Assembly (NCBI GenBank): GCA_964468125.1
Contig: CAYXVF010000061.1
Span: forward strand, 1-37,808
Reading direction: 5' to 3'
Length of the DNA: 37,808 nt
Source of the DNA: CAYXVF01 sp964468125
GTDB taxonomy: Bacteria > Myxococcota > XYA12-FULL-58-9 > CAYXVF01
A program made the translations under genes and the position numbers. The notes beneath the pieces are model-generated. The model ran no database searches and was not told the origin of the DNA. It saw only the letters and a list, made by a program, of their open reading frames with translations. Below are positions 6,421 through 15,035 of the stretch, piece by piece; the first letter of the stretch is position 1, and each line of letters begins with the position of its first letter.

Positions 6421-8790
6421 CTAGCGGGACGCCGAGGCCGGGCCTTGGCGCTGTGGCAGCTTCTGGGCCGCGGGCAGAACCGCAGGTTCGCCGGCGTAAA
6501 GCCAACGATAGATGCCATAGGTGCGCAGCACACGCTTCACGTAGCCCCGGGTCTCCTTGATGGTCATCGCCTCGGCGAAGTGGTCGAGATCGTCGCCCGC
6601 GTGCCGCCGCCACCAGGTGTCCGCAACCCCTTCGCCGGCGTTGTAGGCCGCCAGCGCGAGGGCGGGGTGGCCGTCGTAGCGCTCCAGGAGGCGCCCGAGG
6701 TAGGCCGCCCCGAGCCGGGCGTTGAGTCCCGGGTCCAACAATTGCCGGGCCTCCGTGACGAGTACGGGAGGATCCAGAAGACGCCCAGCGGTCTGCCCGG
6801 TGGACAGCAGCAGCTGGGTCAATCCGTAGGCGCCCGCCCAGCTGACCACCTGATCGTCGAAGGCGCTCTCCTCGCGGGAGAGGGCCTGCAGGAAGAGCTC
6901 GGGGATCTGCGACTCGCGCTCCGCTGGCGCGATGTAGTCCCGTGCCTCGAGCGGGTAGGCCGCGAGCCACAGCCCGCCGCTCTCGTCGCTCGGTGCCCGC
7001 GCGAGGTATTCCGCGTGGGTCGTGCGCAGGCGCCACTGGGCCTCCGCTTTTTCTCCCACCGTCGCCAGGGCGAGCGCGAGGAGGAGACCGGGATGATCGG
7101 CCGAGCAGGTTGATTCGAGGGCCTTGGCCTCCGCCACTTCGAGCGGCTTCGCCTCCTCGGCCAGGGCCGCCGCGTGGGCGCCCGAAAGCACCGCCGTCTC
7201 CGCGACATTCACCGTCAACCACTCGGCCGCGGCCTGCTCGGTGAGGCCCATCGCGCGTAGCTCAAAACCGCGCCGGAAAGCCGGGTCCGAGGCGAGCTTC
7301 CCGGGGCAGAGGGCCGGTAATCCCTCGGGTTTTGGAGCCTTTGGCGCCAGCGCCGCGAATCGCTTCGAGTCGAGCGCCCGAACCCGCCCCAAGGCGAGCT
7401 GTGCGTACCAGCCCATGGGGTCCCGGGAGAGTACGTCGCTGAAATGCTCGAGCGACTCCGCCGTGCGCCCTCGTCGCTCGGCAATGCGGCCTAGCCAATA
7501 GGTGGCCCGGGCTGTCTCGAAGGCATCGCGCACGCACCCGTCATCCAGGAGCAGGCGTTCGAGGCGTTGGGTCGCTTTTTGCCACTCGCGGGCCTCGTAG
7601 CTCATCCAGGCGAGGCGCCAGCGGGCAATGGCGCACTGATCCCCTGGAGGGCTCATCGACTCGATCTTGCGGTAGTAACGCTCGGCGTCCTCTCGCCGGC
7701 CGCGGCGCTGGTACATGTCGCCAGCCCAGAAATAGACATCGTCCACCATCGAGTGTCCCTGAAACTCCGTCGCGAAGCGCTCGATCGGCTCGATCGCTGC
7801 GAGGCCGTTCGCGATCGAGACCACTTTCGCCCAGAGATAGTGAGCACGCCGACGCAGCTCCCGATCGCACTCTCCTTCTACGACTCGCTCGAGATACTCG
7901 CGCGCGGTGCGGTAGTGGCGCAGCTTTCGGGCGGCGAAACCCGCGATGAAATCCCGGCGGCACGCGAGCTCAACGGGCAGCTCGAGAGCGGAAATGGGAC
8001 GCAGCTCTGCGTCCACCCGCTCGTTGCGGTGCTCGTCGAGAAGCGCTTCGGCCCGCTCGATGCGTTCCTCCGGGGTGAGGGGCCTCGGAGGCTCGCTAGG
8101 GGTGTGGACACTCACCGGCTCCGAGAGATAGCGCTCTAGCGCGAGCGCTTCGGCGCTGACGCCGTCACGAGGAGCGCGCTCGAGGCTTCGCAGGAGCGCG
8201 CCGTAGAATGCCGAGCGCGCATCGACGTCGTCTGGGTCTAGGGCGGCCGAGAGCGCGTCGCGTTCCGACCAGAGCGATTCCGGATCCTGCTCCGCCCGCA
8301 GCGTGGCGAGAGGTAGTGCGATACGCCGATCGATCGCCGGGGAGAGTCCCCAAACGGCGTCGAGGGCACGCAGTGCGGCCTGCTCATCGCCCCGGTCCGC
8401 TGCGGCGAGACCGAGCTCCGTCTTCACCCAGGAGGCGAGGGGCTCCTCCGTTTGGATGCCACTGAGCTCCTGCTCGGCGCGTTGCGCCTGCCCTCGAGCG
8501 CGCCAGATCGCGGCACGGGCGTAGCGGGCGACCGCATCGGTACGTCCTTCCAGTTTTTCGAGGGCGCGCTCCCATTCCTCGACGCGCGCGAGCTCGAAGG
8601 CTCTCTGAATTTGACCGGCCTGCTCCGAAAGCACGGGAAGGGCGAGGGGCGCGTCGGCGGTGAGAGCGAGGACCTCCCTCGGGGGCGTCGGGGATGCGGG
8701 CGCCTCAACCACCGTTTGCACGACGGGTTCCTTCGGCGGGTTTTGGGAGCAGCCGCAGAGGGCGAGCAGCACGAGTGCGAGGCGCTTCAT
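6421..8790 (-). CDS. Slt70-like soluble lytic murein transglycosylase, lipoprotein
   Basis: A 789-residue protein with a lipoprotein signal (MKRLALVLLALCGC, acylated Cys at 14). The middle is a long helical superhelical domain with TPR-like repeats (for example YRKIESMSPPGDQCAIARWR), as in the ring domain of E. coli Slt70. The C-terminal 160 residues form the SLT catalytic domain: SREESAF holds the catalytic Glu (about residue 641), followed by AYGLTQLLLSTGQTAGRLLD and ALAAYNAGEG. The family cleaves peptidoglycan glycan strands to form 1,6-anhydromuramyl ends, in the periplasm. The usual GLMQLMP motif is changed to GLTQLLL, but the fold motifs are otherwise kept. The start codon overlaps the ferredoxin stop as ATGA, implying translational coupling. 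Confidence 0.9.
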   Translation of the reverse strand: MKRLALVLLALCGCSQNPPKEPVVQTVVEAPASPTPPREVLALTADAPLALPVLSEQAGQIQRAFELARVEEWERALEKLEGRTDAVARYARAAIWRARGQAQRAEQELSGIQTEEPLASWVKTELGLAAADRGDEQAALRALDAVWGLSPAIDRRIALPLATLRAEQDPESLWSERDALSAALDPDDVDARSAFYGALLRSLERAPRDGVSAEALALERYLSEPVSVHTPSEPPRPLTPEERIERAEALLDEHRNERVDAELRPISALELPVELACRRDFIAGFAARKLRHYRTAREYLERVVEGECDRELRRRAHYLWAKVVSIANGLAAIEPIERFATEFQGHSMVDDVYFWAGDMYQRRGRREDAERYYRKIESMSPPGDQCAIARWRLAWMSYEAREWQKATQRLERLLLDDGCVRDAFETARATYWLGRIAERRGRTAESLEHFSDVLSRDPMGWYAQLALGRVRALDSKRFAALAPKAPKPEGLPALCPGKLASDPAFRRGFELRAMGLTEQAAAEWLTVNVAETAVLSGAHAAALAEEAKPLEVAEAKALESTCSADHPGLLLALALATVGEKAEAQWRLRTTHAEYLARAPSDESGGLWLAAYPLEARDYIAPAERESQIPELFLQALSREESAFDDQVVSWAGAYGLTQLLLSTGQTAGRLLDPPVLVTEARQLLDPGLNARLGAAYLGRLLERYDGHPALALAAYNAGEGVADTWWRRHAGDDLDHFAEAMTIKETRGYVKRVLRTYGIYRWLYAGEPAVLPAAQKLPQRQGPASASR

Positions 8791-9095
8791 CGATTAGACC
8801 TTTCCGCGGGGGCATCGAGCTCGATGGTGAGCGGCCCCTCCACCGTCACTCGACATGAAAGTCTCATGCCAGCTTCTACGAGCAGGTTTCCGAGCGCCCG
8901 TTCCTCCAGGCGCGTCGGTTCCGGAAGCTCGCCGGCGCGAATCCACACCCGGCACAAATGGCAGATCCCACGGCCTCCGCACTCCGTTGCGACCGCTGTA
9001 CCGCCCGCCCGCAGCTCCTGCATGAGCGGACGGCCGCGCCGAGCCGCCACTGCGGGGCCACCTTCGACCCGGATTTCCACCCGTTCTTCGTCCAT
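8787..9095 (-). CDS. [2Fe-2S] ferredoxin, adrenodoxin-type cysteine spacing
   Basis: A 102-residue protein. The four cluster ligands are visible: ECGGRGICHLC gives C39-x5-C45-x2-C48, and LSC gives C81. The five-residue first gap is that of adrenodoxin/ISC-type rather than plant-type (x4) ferredoxins. The protein has no signal peptide, so it acts in the cytoplasm as a one-electron carrier or as a detached reductase domain. The frame is open upstream to 9485, but that part is the antisense of the sulfatase gene; ATG 9095 begins the MDEERVEIRVEGG strand of the ferredoxin fold. It lies 26 nt after the sulfatase-like gene and overlaps slt by 4 nt. A redox protein between two envelope genes is unusual; no partner reductase is nearby. 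Confidence 0.85.
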   Translation of the reverse strand: MDEERVEIRVEGGPAVAARRGRPLMQELRAGGTAVATECGGRGICHLCRVWIRAGELPEPTRLEERALGNLLVEAGMRLSCRVTVEGPLTIELDAPAERSNR

Positions 9096-9121
9096 CGCGC
9101 TCTCATTTCGCGAGATCTCCG

Positions 9122-10498
9122 CTACTCTATGTATCCGAGAGCCCGCAGCGACTCTCGATCCTGCCCAACGGCCCGGCGCGCGTGCAAGGTGCGTCCCGCA
9201 CCCAGATAGTCTTCGATGGCCGCGCCCAGGCGGCGCATTTCTTCCGGATAGTCCTTCGGCTCGAGCTCGAGGTGCTCGCCCCCGGGGTTTCGGCGCCAGA
9301 GCTCGCGGCGGCCAGCCTCGAACGGGTAACTCGGGAATTGCCTCGTGCTCTTGCGGTGAAGAATCGCGAGCCATTCGCCATCCCGAACCGCCACCGCCTG
9401 CGCCATCATGTGCTCGCTGAAAGCGTAGTGGCGCTCTTGCTCCGCGGCAGGCACGACCAAGTCGCGGCCGCGCATGGGCTGCCAACGGGGCAGATCCAAG
9501 AGCTCGAGCACCGTCGGGGCAATGTCCACGTGCTCGACGGGCAAGCGTTCGACGCGAGGACGCAGTCCCGGCCCGCGGATCAGGAGCGGCACGCGGACCG
9601 AAGCGTCATAGAGCCCACCGTGATGAAACCACATGTCGTGCTCGCCGAAGTTCTCCCCGTGGTCCGAGGTTAAAACAACCAGTGTCTGCTCCCAAAGGTC
9701 GCGGGCTTCGAGCGCCTGGCGCAGACGAACGAGTGCGCGATCCACCGCTTCCACCTCCGCAACATAGCGATCGTAGAGCTCTTCGGTATGCTCGAATCGT
9801 TTGAAGGCGGACTCGAACCAGGGGTTGTTTCGCTGAAACCCCGGCGAGACGCGCGCCGCGCGGCGTAAGGGGGTTCGCGTCTCGCTCGTGGCGCGCACCT
9901 CGCCTTCGGGCGCGTAGGGGGCGTGAGGGTCGGAGAGGTGCAGCCAATAGAAGAAGCGGTCCGTGCCGAGGGCATCAATTTCAGCGAGGGCGAACGACAC
10001 CTGTTCCGCGGCCCGACGCTCCGAACGGGTCGCCGGAATGAAGCGGTCAAAGCCCTGCGCGAGGTTTGCAACGTTCGGGTTCAGGTGCGGAAAGGCCACC
10101 ACCGCACCGGTTCGGTAGCCCGCCCGACCGAGCTCGCCGGCGAGCGTGCGCGAGCCGTCAGAGATGCCGCTCTGATTGTCGTAGACCCCGTGGTCGCGCG
10201 GATAGAGCGAGGTGAGGATCGACGCGTGGGACGGATTCGTTAGCATCGACGCGGAAAACGCACGGTCGAAGCGCACACCAGAGGCGGCCCAGCGGTCGAT
10301 CTCCGGCGTATCCGCAGGCCCGCCGTAGCTGCCGAGCACGTCTGCGCGCAAGGTGTCGACCGTGATGAGGAGCACCCGCTCGGGACGGGCGGGCGAGGGA
10401 GCCACGAGCGACGAGACAGGCGGAGATTCTTCGTCCGCCGGGGTCCGGGACTGGCAGGCGAACGACAGGGCGAGAGCGAGGAGCGCGATTCGATGCAT
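9122..10498 (-). CDS. Sulfatase-like metallo-hydrolase, lipoprotein, Thr at the formylglycine position
   Basis: A 458-residue protein of the alkaline phosphatase/sulfatase superfamily. The N-terminus is a lipoprotein signal (LALALSFACQS). Metal-binding motifs are present: ITVDTLRADVLGSYGG near the start and LTSDHGENFGEHD in the middle. The active-site loop reads TNPSHASILTSLYP: compared with the sulfatase signature CxPSR, the Cys/Ser is Thr and the Arg is His. A Thr nucleophile is known for lipoteichoic-acid synthase-type members, so this may be a phosphodiesterase, phosphotransferase or another esterase rather than a sulfatase. The C-terminus RESLRALGYIE is common in this family. It lies 51 nt downstream of a barrel-like gene and 26 nt upstream of the ferredoxin. 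Confidence 0.85.
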   Translation of the reverse strand: MHRIALLALALSFACQSRTPADEESPPVSSLVAPSPARPERVLLITVDTLRADVLGSYGGPADTPEIDRWAASGVRFDRAFSASMLTNPSHASILTSLYPRDHGVYDNQSGISDGSRTLAGELGRAGYRTGAVVAFPHLNPNVANLAQGFDRFIPATRSERRAAEQVSFALAEIDALGTDRFFYWLHLSDPHAPYAPEGEVRATSETRTPLRRAARVSPGFQRNNPWFESAFKRFEHTEELYDRYVAEVEAVDRALVRLRQALEARDLWEQTLVVLTSDHGENFGEHDMWFHHGGLYDASVRVPLLIRGPGLRPRVERLPVEHVDIAPTVLELLDLPRWQPMRGRDLVVPAAEQERHYAFSEHMMAQAVAVRDGEWLAILHRKSTRQFPSYPFEAGRRELWRRNPGGEHLELEPKDYPEEMRRLGAAIEDYLGAGRTLHARRAVGQDRESLRALGYIE

Positions 10499-10549
10499 CG
10501 CGCTCGACGCTAACAGAGGTGGATCGCGACCGCGAAAAAGCGGCCGGTC

Positions 10550-11572
10550 TCAGATGAGATCGTAGGTGATGTTCACGAGCACGCCGTTGGTGACCTGGTT
10601 CGCATTCACCACCCAGGGAATGCGCTTGAAGATCAGAACGTACTCGAGGGCCGCCCAGTCGGCGAGCTTGGCGGTGAGCTTGCCGTCGACTTCGAGGCTG
10701 AAGAGCTCGCTGCCTTCGAGGTCACGGGTGCTCCCGTCGTCTTCGATGAGGGTGTAGTTGGAGTAGGCGGCGTAAAACACGCGACCCGCGAGCGAATAGG
10801 AAACGTTCTCCACCAGGGTGCCGCTGAATCGCGCGTCCGCGACCGCACCGAGCTGACTCGACGTGTCCAGCTGGGTGTACTCGATCACGTCGGTGGTGTC
10901 GTCGTCGTTTAGGACGAAGCCCGTGCCGGCGATGATCTGCTCGCCGCCGGCACCGAGCTTGAAGCGGGCGTTCAGCTTCTCGGACTCGTAGGCGTTGGCA
11001 AAAACCCCGACCACCTCGCTCAGCTTGATCGGCTCGAAGGGATCGGTCAGCCGAAAGCGCTCGAAGGCCGCTTTGTCGAGGATCACCGGGTTTGTGGGAT
11101 CATCGATGAAGGTCCGCTGGATCTGAACGTCCTCGGCCCGAACATCGAAGCCCCGTGCGACGGACGTGGTGAAGGTGCCTTGCGCAAAGGGGCCCCACCA
11201 CGGGTCGACCCGATAGAGGTAGAGCGTGTCGAGCTTGAGCTCGTCCGTCGACTTCACGAAGACCGGCAAGGTCGGGTTGCGGGTTTGGGCGAAGTTCAGG
11301 CTCAGCGTGTTTTCCCAGAGGCTCTTGCCGCTGACGAAGTTCGCGGCCGCATTGAGCTGGCCACCGATCTGCCAAGTGTCACCGTCCACCGCGCCAACGA
11401 CGTTTTGCACGCGGCTGTAGGAGAGATTCGCCGCGATGTTTGCGGTTACCTTCCACCCCTGCTGCTCCTCATCGGGCGGCGCGATCTTGTCGTCGATGGC
11501 GCTCGAATCGAGGGCTTGGGCGGCGGCAATAGACGGTAAACCGAAGACGATGACAAATAGGGTCGCTCGCAT
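10550..11572 (-). CDS. Secreted beta-barrel-like outer-membrane protein (DUF3078-like)
   Basis: A 340-residue protein with signal peptide MRATLFVIVFGLPSIAAAQ. The mature part alternates polar and hydrophobic residues in strand-length runs: WKVTANIAANLSYSRVQN, GGQLNAAANFVSGKSLWENT, LSLNFAQTRN, LDTLYLYRVDPWWGPFAQG. This resembles outer-membrane proteins of the DUF3078/DUF481 type, which have a WxxxGxxxxxxSQ-like beginning. It ends VLVNITYDLI, a plausible last strand. The ATG at 11572 has AGGAG seven bases upstream, so the longer frame to 11761 is rejected. It is the first gene of the minus-strand cluster with the sulfatase-like lipoprotein and diverges from the second sulfatase-like gene. A role in the envelope is clear; pore or binding function is unknown. 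Confidence 0.75.
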   Translation of the reverse strand: MRATLFVIVFGLPSIAAAQALDSSAIDDKIAPPDEEQQGWKVTANIAANLSYSRVQNVVGAVDGDTWQIGGQLNAAANFVSGKSLWENTLSLNFAQTRNPTLPVFVKSTDELKLDTLYLYRVDPWWGPFAQGTFTTSVARGFDVRAEDVQIQRTFIDDPTNPVILDKAAFERFRLTDPFEPIKLSEVVGVFANAYESEKLNARFKLGAGGEQIIAGTGFVLNDDDTTDVIEYTQLDTSSQLGAVADARFSGTLVENVSYSLAGRVFYAAYSNYTLIEDDGSTRDLEGSELFSLEVDGKLTAKLADWAALEYVLIFKRIPWVVNANQVTNGVLVNITYDLI

Positions 11573-11678
11573 GGGCTGCTCCTGCTCAGGTTCGCGCCCC
11601 GATAGCCGAATCGTCCGCGGGGGTAAAGCGCAGTGAAGAAACTTGCGCTGGAGAAAGTCCACAGACCATAAGGGTCCC

Positions 11679-12998
11679 ATGCAACGATTGGCTGCGCTGA
11701 TTCTCGCCCTCTTGCTGTGCCTTCCCTCGGCCGCATTCGCCGCCGAGGACCGGGAGCTCATCGTTTTGATCCTGATCGATGCGGTCCGCGCGGACGCCGT
11801 CGGGTGCTATGGCTATGAAAAGCCCACCACGCCGGTTCTCGATGAGCTGTGCGCCAAGGGCACCCGCTACAGCCGCATGTACGTCAACGCGCCCTGGACC
11901 CGACCCTCGACGGCGAGCTTTCTCACGGGCCTAAACGCCTCCAGGCACCAGGCCCAGAGCTACAAGACGAAGATGTCGCGCGAAGTGACGACGCTCGCCG
12001 CGCGCCTTCAAAAGCGAGGCTTCAAGAGCTACGGCTTCAGCGCGAATGGAAACGGCGGGTCCCTTGCCAACCTCCACTTCGGCTTTGAGGTCTTCCGGGA
12101 CGTGACGAACACTTACACGCGCAATGAGCGGGGCAAGACCTATAACCGGCTGCCCACCGGCGAATTCATGGTTGAGCGAGTGCTCGAGCACCTGGCGACC
12201 ACCGATGCGAAGAAGGAATTCCTCTTCCTCTTCATGGTCGACCCGCACGACCCCTACGGCGCGCCGCCCAAGTACGAGAAGATGTTCCTGCCGAAGGGCT
12301 TCAAAGGCGAGCCGCGGCGCAATGCCCTTTGGGAGCGCGATAACGACTACCCGCAGAGCGAGATCACCTCGATGCGAGCGATCTATGACGCCGGGATTCG
12401 CTACGCGGACACGGCGCTCGGCCAGCTGATCGACGGCCTCGAGGAGCAAGGCCGCTGGGACAACACCACGATGTTCGTGACCGCCGACCACGGCGAAGGC
12501 TTCGGCGAGCACGACTTTTACCTTCACGCCCACCACTTCTGGGAAGAGGTGATCCACGTACCGCTCGTCGCCTATGGCGGGCCGTTCATGGGCGGCGGGG
12601 TCCAGGACCGCCTGACCCAGGCGATCGATGTGAGCGCAACGATCCTCGATCTCGCGGGCGGCGACCCCAAAGAGCTTCCGGGACACTCACTGCTGCAGCC
12701 GGCCCCGTCGACGCCCTTCGTGATCAGCGAGTACAACGAGTTTGGCATTCGCCGGCAGGCGATCGTCGGCGAGCGCTACAAGGTCATCTGGCAACGAGCC
12801 GCCTTGAAGGACGAGTACATGAGGGAGGCACGGGACCCGAAGTTCTTCCCGAGCGTCATCTTCGAGGGAGAGCGCGTGCGCGTCTACGACCTCAACAACG
12901 ACCCGGAAGAAAAGCGTGACCTCGCCGGTTCGATGCCCGAGGAAGCGAAGATTTTGCTCGACCGCTTGCGCGGATTCGTAGCGGAATCAGAGAGTTAG
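11679..12998 (+). CDS. Secreted sulfatase-like hydrolase, Thr at the formylglycine position
   Basis: A 439-residue protein with a signal peptide (MQRLAALILALLLCLPSAAFA). Superfamily motifs are complete: LILIDAVRADAVGCYGY, the active-site loop APWTRPSTASFLTGL, VDPHDPYGAP, and VTADHGEGFGEHDF followed by His residues. Compared with the CxPSR sulfatase signature the loop reads T-R-P-S-T, so the nucleophile position is Thr and the stabilising Arg is Thr; formylglycine formation is therefore not expected. It is predicted periplasmic. ATG 11679 follows AAGGG at normal spacing, so the frame start at 11643 is not used. The gene diverges from the barrel/sulfatase cluster on the other strand, which carries a second Thr-type paralogue. 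Substrate is unknown. Confidence 0.85.
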   Translation: MQRLAALILALLLCLPSAAFAAEDRELIVLILIDAVRADAVGCYGYEKPTTPVLDELCAKGTRYSRMYVNAPWTRPSTASFLTGLNASRHQAQSYKTKMSREVTTLAARLQKRGFKSYGFSANGNGGSLANLHFGFEVFRDVTNTYTRNERGKTYNRLPTGEFMVERVLEHLATTDAKKEFLFLFMVDPHDPYGAPPKYEKMFLPKGFKGEPRRNALWERDNDYPQSEITSMRAIYDAGIRYADTALGQLIDGLEEQGRWDNTTMFVTADHGEGFGEHDFYLHAHHFWEEVIHVPLVAYGGPFMGGGVQDRLTQAIDVSATILDLAGGDPKELPGHSLLQPAPSTPFVISEYNEFGIRRQAIVGERYKVIWQRAALKDEYMREARDPKFFPSVIFEGERVRVYDLNNDPEEKRDLAGSMPEEAKILLDRLRGFVAESES

Positions 12999-13087
12999 CC
13001 CTCGCCCCGCGCGACCCCGATGCCTAGCCTAGAGGTCGAGTGTCGCTGCTGGCGTTACACCCCTGTTCTTAGTAAAGGTCGCTCGTG

Positions 13088-14158
13088 ATGAGCTCTACGC
13101 GCATTCTAGCGGCGTTCGCCGCCTCCTTGCTGATCGCCAGCTGCGGACCAAAGCCCGCCGTCTCCAACAGAGCAACACCCCAAGCTTCGCCCAGGGCCGC
13201 CCCGATGGCGGACGAGACCCCGGACACCCTGGGCTCCTTGGACGGCACGCCCCTCACCCTCGAGGACGTCGATCCGGAGGTGCGCGCTGAGCTCATCGAC
13301 CTCGAAAACGAGCTCGAGCAGCGGCGCATGCACCTGCGCTGGGTCGGGTTCGAGAATGCGGTGACCGACCGCCTCCTCGAGCAGGAGGCAAAAAAGCGCG
13401 GCCAGTCCGTGGACGAAATGCTCGAAGCGGTCGCCGTCGCAGTGGACGTCAGCGAAGACGACGTCCGTCGGGTCTTCGAGGAAAACAAGGACGCGATCCC
13501 CGTGCCCTTCGGGGAAGCGAAGGAGATGATCCAGGCGCAGATGGAATCCTCCGAGCGCGAGCGCGCCGTCCGGGCGTTCTCGGAGGAGCTGCGCCAGGGT
13601 GCGAAGATCGACTATCGCGCGGTCGTCCCCGACCTTCCCCGCTACGAGATCGACACGTCGGACCAGCCTTCTCTCGGCAACGCTCGAGCGACGGTGACCA
13701 TCGTGGAATTCAGCGACTTTGAATGTCCCTATTGTGGACGGGCCCGAGAGGTACTCGCGGAGCTGCGCAAGAGCTACGGCGACCAGGTCCGCATCGTCTA
13801 TCGCGACTTCCCGCTGCGCCAGCACCCCAACGCACGCCCGGCGGCCGAAGCGGCTCACTGCGCCATGGAGCAAGGCAAGTTCTGGGAATACCACGACGCG
13901 CTCTTTGACCACTCAAGCGAGCTCGAGCCCGAATCCTTTGAGCGCTTCGCGAAGGAGCTCGAGCTCGACATGAACGGCTTTGGTACCTGCCTAGAGTCCA
14001 AGAGACCGGCAGCGGCGATTGCGGCGGATGAAGCGGCGGCGCAGCGCCTCGGCGTGGAGGGGACACCCGCGATCTTCATCAATGGGGTGAAGCTCATCGG
14101 TCTGCTGCCGATGCCGATCATGAAGTCGATTATCGATCACGAGCTCGGCCGTTCGTGA
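13088..14158 (+). CDS. DsbA-like thiol:disulfide oxidoreductase lipoprotein with a SurA-like N-terminal region
   Basis: About 356 residues. The N-terminus is a lipoprotein signal with lipobox LIASC. Residues about 45-185 are helical and charged (DGTPLTLEDVD, then VTDRLLEQEAKKRGQSVDEM), resembling the N-terminal chaperone segment of SurA/parvulin proteins. Residues 195 to the end form a thioredoxin-fold DsbA domain: VTIVEFSDFECPYCGRA gives the CPYC active site and GTPAIFINGVKL gives the cis-Pro. It should oxidise or isomerise disulfides of exported proteins, anchored to the membrane. The fusion of a foldase-like segment with a DsbA domain suggests a combined role. A GTG at 13085 directly before the ATG is an equally possible start and fits the AAAGG site better. 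Confidence 0.85.
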   Translation: MSSTRILAAFAASLLIASCGPKPAVSNRATPQASPRAAPMADETPDTLGSLDGTPLTLEDVDPEVRAELIDLENELEQRRMHLRWVGFENAVTDRLLEQEAKKRGQSVDEMLEAVAVAVDVSEDDVRRVFEENKDAIPVPFGEAKEMIQAQMESSERERAVRAFSEELRQGAKIDYRAVVPDLPRYEIDTSDQPSLGNARATVTIVEFSDFECPYCGRAREVLAELRKSYGDQVRIVYRDFPLRQHPNARPAAEAAHCAMEQGKFWEYHDALFDHSSELEPESFERFAKELELDMNGFGTCLESKRPAAAIAADEAAAQRLGVEGTPAIFINGVKLIGLLPMPIMKSIIDHELGRS

Positions 14159-14192
14159 CGTATGGGAGATCGTGCTGGAAGGTGAGGCGAGG

Positions 14193-14378
14193 ATGTTTGA
14201 CGCGGTAAAGGTGTTCAGCGCAACGAAGCAGAAAGACCGGGACGAACTCGGCGAGACCGTGTCGCGCTGGCTGGAGCAGAAGCGCGGCGAAATTGAGATC
14301 GTCGACAAGATCGTCACCCAGAGCTCGGACAGCGAGTATCACTGCGTGACGATCACGCTGTTCTACAACCACACCTGA
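14193..14378 (+). CDS. Small unknown protein, 61 aa
   Basis: The protein reads MFDAVKVFSATKQKDRDELG at its start and ends TITLFYNHT. An amphipathic helix (about residues 10-30) is followed by two strand-like stretches (EIEIVDKIVTQSS and YHCVTITLFY). It looks like a small compact alpha/beta domain. A purine-rich AAGGTGAGG precedes the ATG at 14193; the upstream ATG at 14172 is possible but gives a weaker start. It lies 34 nt downstream of the DsbA-like gene on the same strand and ends 18 nt from a convergent lipoprotein gene. The balanced amino acid composition and strong start site argue that it is real. No function is proposed. Confidence 0.65.
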   Translation: MFDAVKVFSATKQKDRDELGETVSRWLEQKRGEIEIVDKIVTQSSDSEYHCVTITLFYNHT

Positions 14379-14396
14379 TCGCCAGACGCCGCCGTC

Positions 14397-14930
14397 TCAA
14401 CAGCACGGCGTTCCGATGCAGTTTCCGGCGCAAAACGCGCCGCCACAGCACACGCTTCCGGCGCGACAACCGGAGGGGCACGAGTCGTTGCTGACACACG
14501 TATTCGTCGCGCTTTCACAGTTCACGGTGATGCCATTGCCACTTCCGGTGCATTGACCATCGCGGCAGGGGCAGCCAGCGGTTCCTTTGGGACACGCCGG
14601 CTCGGGATCGCACCAGCGGCCTAGGGGACCAAAGTCCGGATCTTCCAACGCTTCGCACTCGGCGATCGCGCCCACCGAGGCGCAATCCGCGTCCACCCCG
14701 CACTCCGTCGACTGACAGACCTGATTCACGCAGAGATCGATGCACTCACTGGCGAAACAGCTGCAGCCCGCGATCGAGAAGTTTCGACACTCCGCTCCGA
14801 TCGGCAGCGTCCGGTCGAGAGAGCCTTCGACGAACTCGTCGCGAACGCAGTCGCACTGAAACTGGTCTTCGTTGGAAGACGAGCACGCAACCCAGGAGAC
14901 GGCGACGAGCGCCATGAAAACGATACGCAT
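14397..14930 (-). CDS. Cysteine-rich lipoprotein with 27 cysteines
   Basis: A 177-residue protein with a lipoprotein signal (MRIVFMALVAVSWVAC). It contains 27 Cys, about 15 percent, in short spacings such as CSCFASECIDLC, CPCRDGQC, CRAGSVCCGG and a terminal CC. The arrangement suggests a series of disulfide-locked small modules like those in Myxococcota secreted proteins (C-x(4,5)-C-x(4,6)-C units). It would sit on the outer or inner membrane facing the periplasm or outside. GAGGTG seven bases upstream of ATG 14930 supports the start. The DsbA-like gene lies on the opposite strand 240 bp away; a substrate relationship is attractive but only inferred. Confidence 0.75.
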   Translation of the reverse strand: MRIVFMALVAVSWVACSSSNEDQFQCDCVRDEFVEGSLDRTLPIGAECRNFSIAGCSCFASECIDLCVNQVCQSTECGVDADCASVGAIAECEALEDPDFGPLGRWCDPEPACPKGTAGCPCRDGQCTGSGNGITVNCESATNTCVSNDSCPSGCRAGSVCCGGAFCAGNCIGTPCC

Positions 14931-15035
14931 GGGAGCACCTCGCTTCGATTATGAAATCGACGCTACCTTTTGCAAGCGCCCACGCGCTCGAGGCCGAGCG
15001 GAGATCGCTCCAAGCTGAACGCGTGAGGGCCGGCC

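Noticed and set aside
10530..10552. CCGCTTTTTCGCGG between the barrel and sulfatase genes as a terminator
   Set aside because: The stem is four base pairs and the T's are in the loop, not after it; the genes are more likely co-transcribed.
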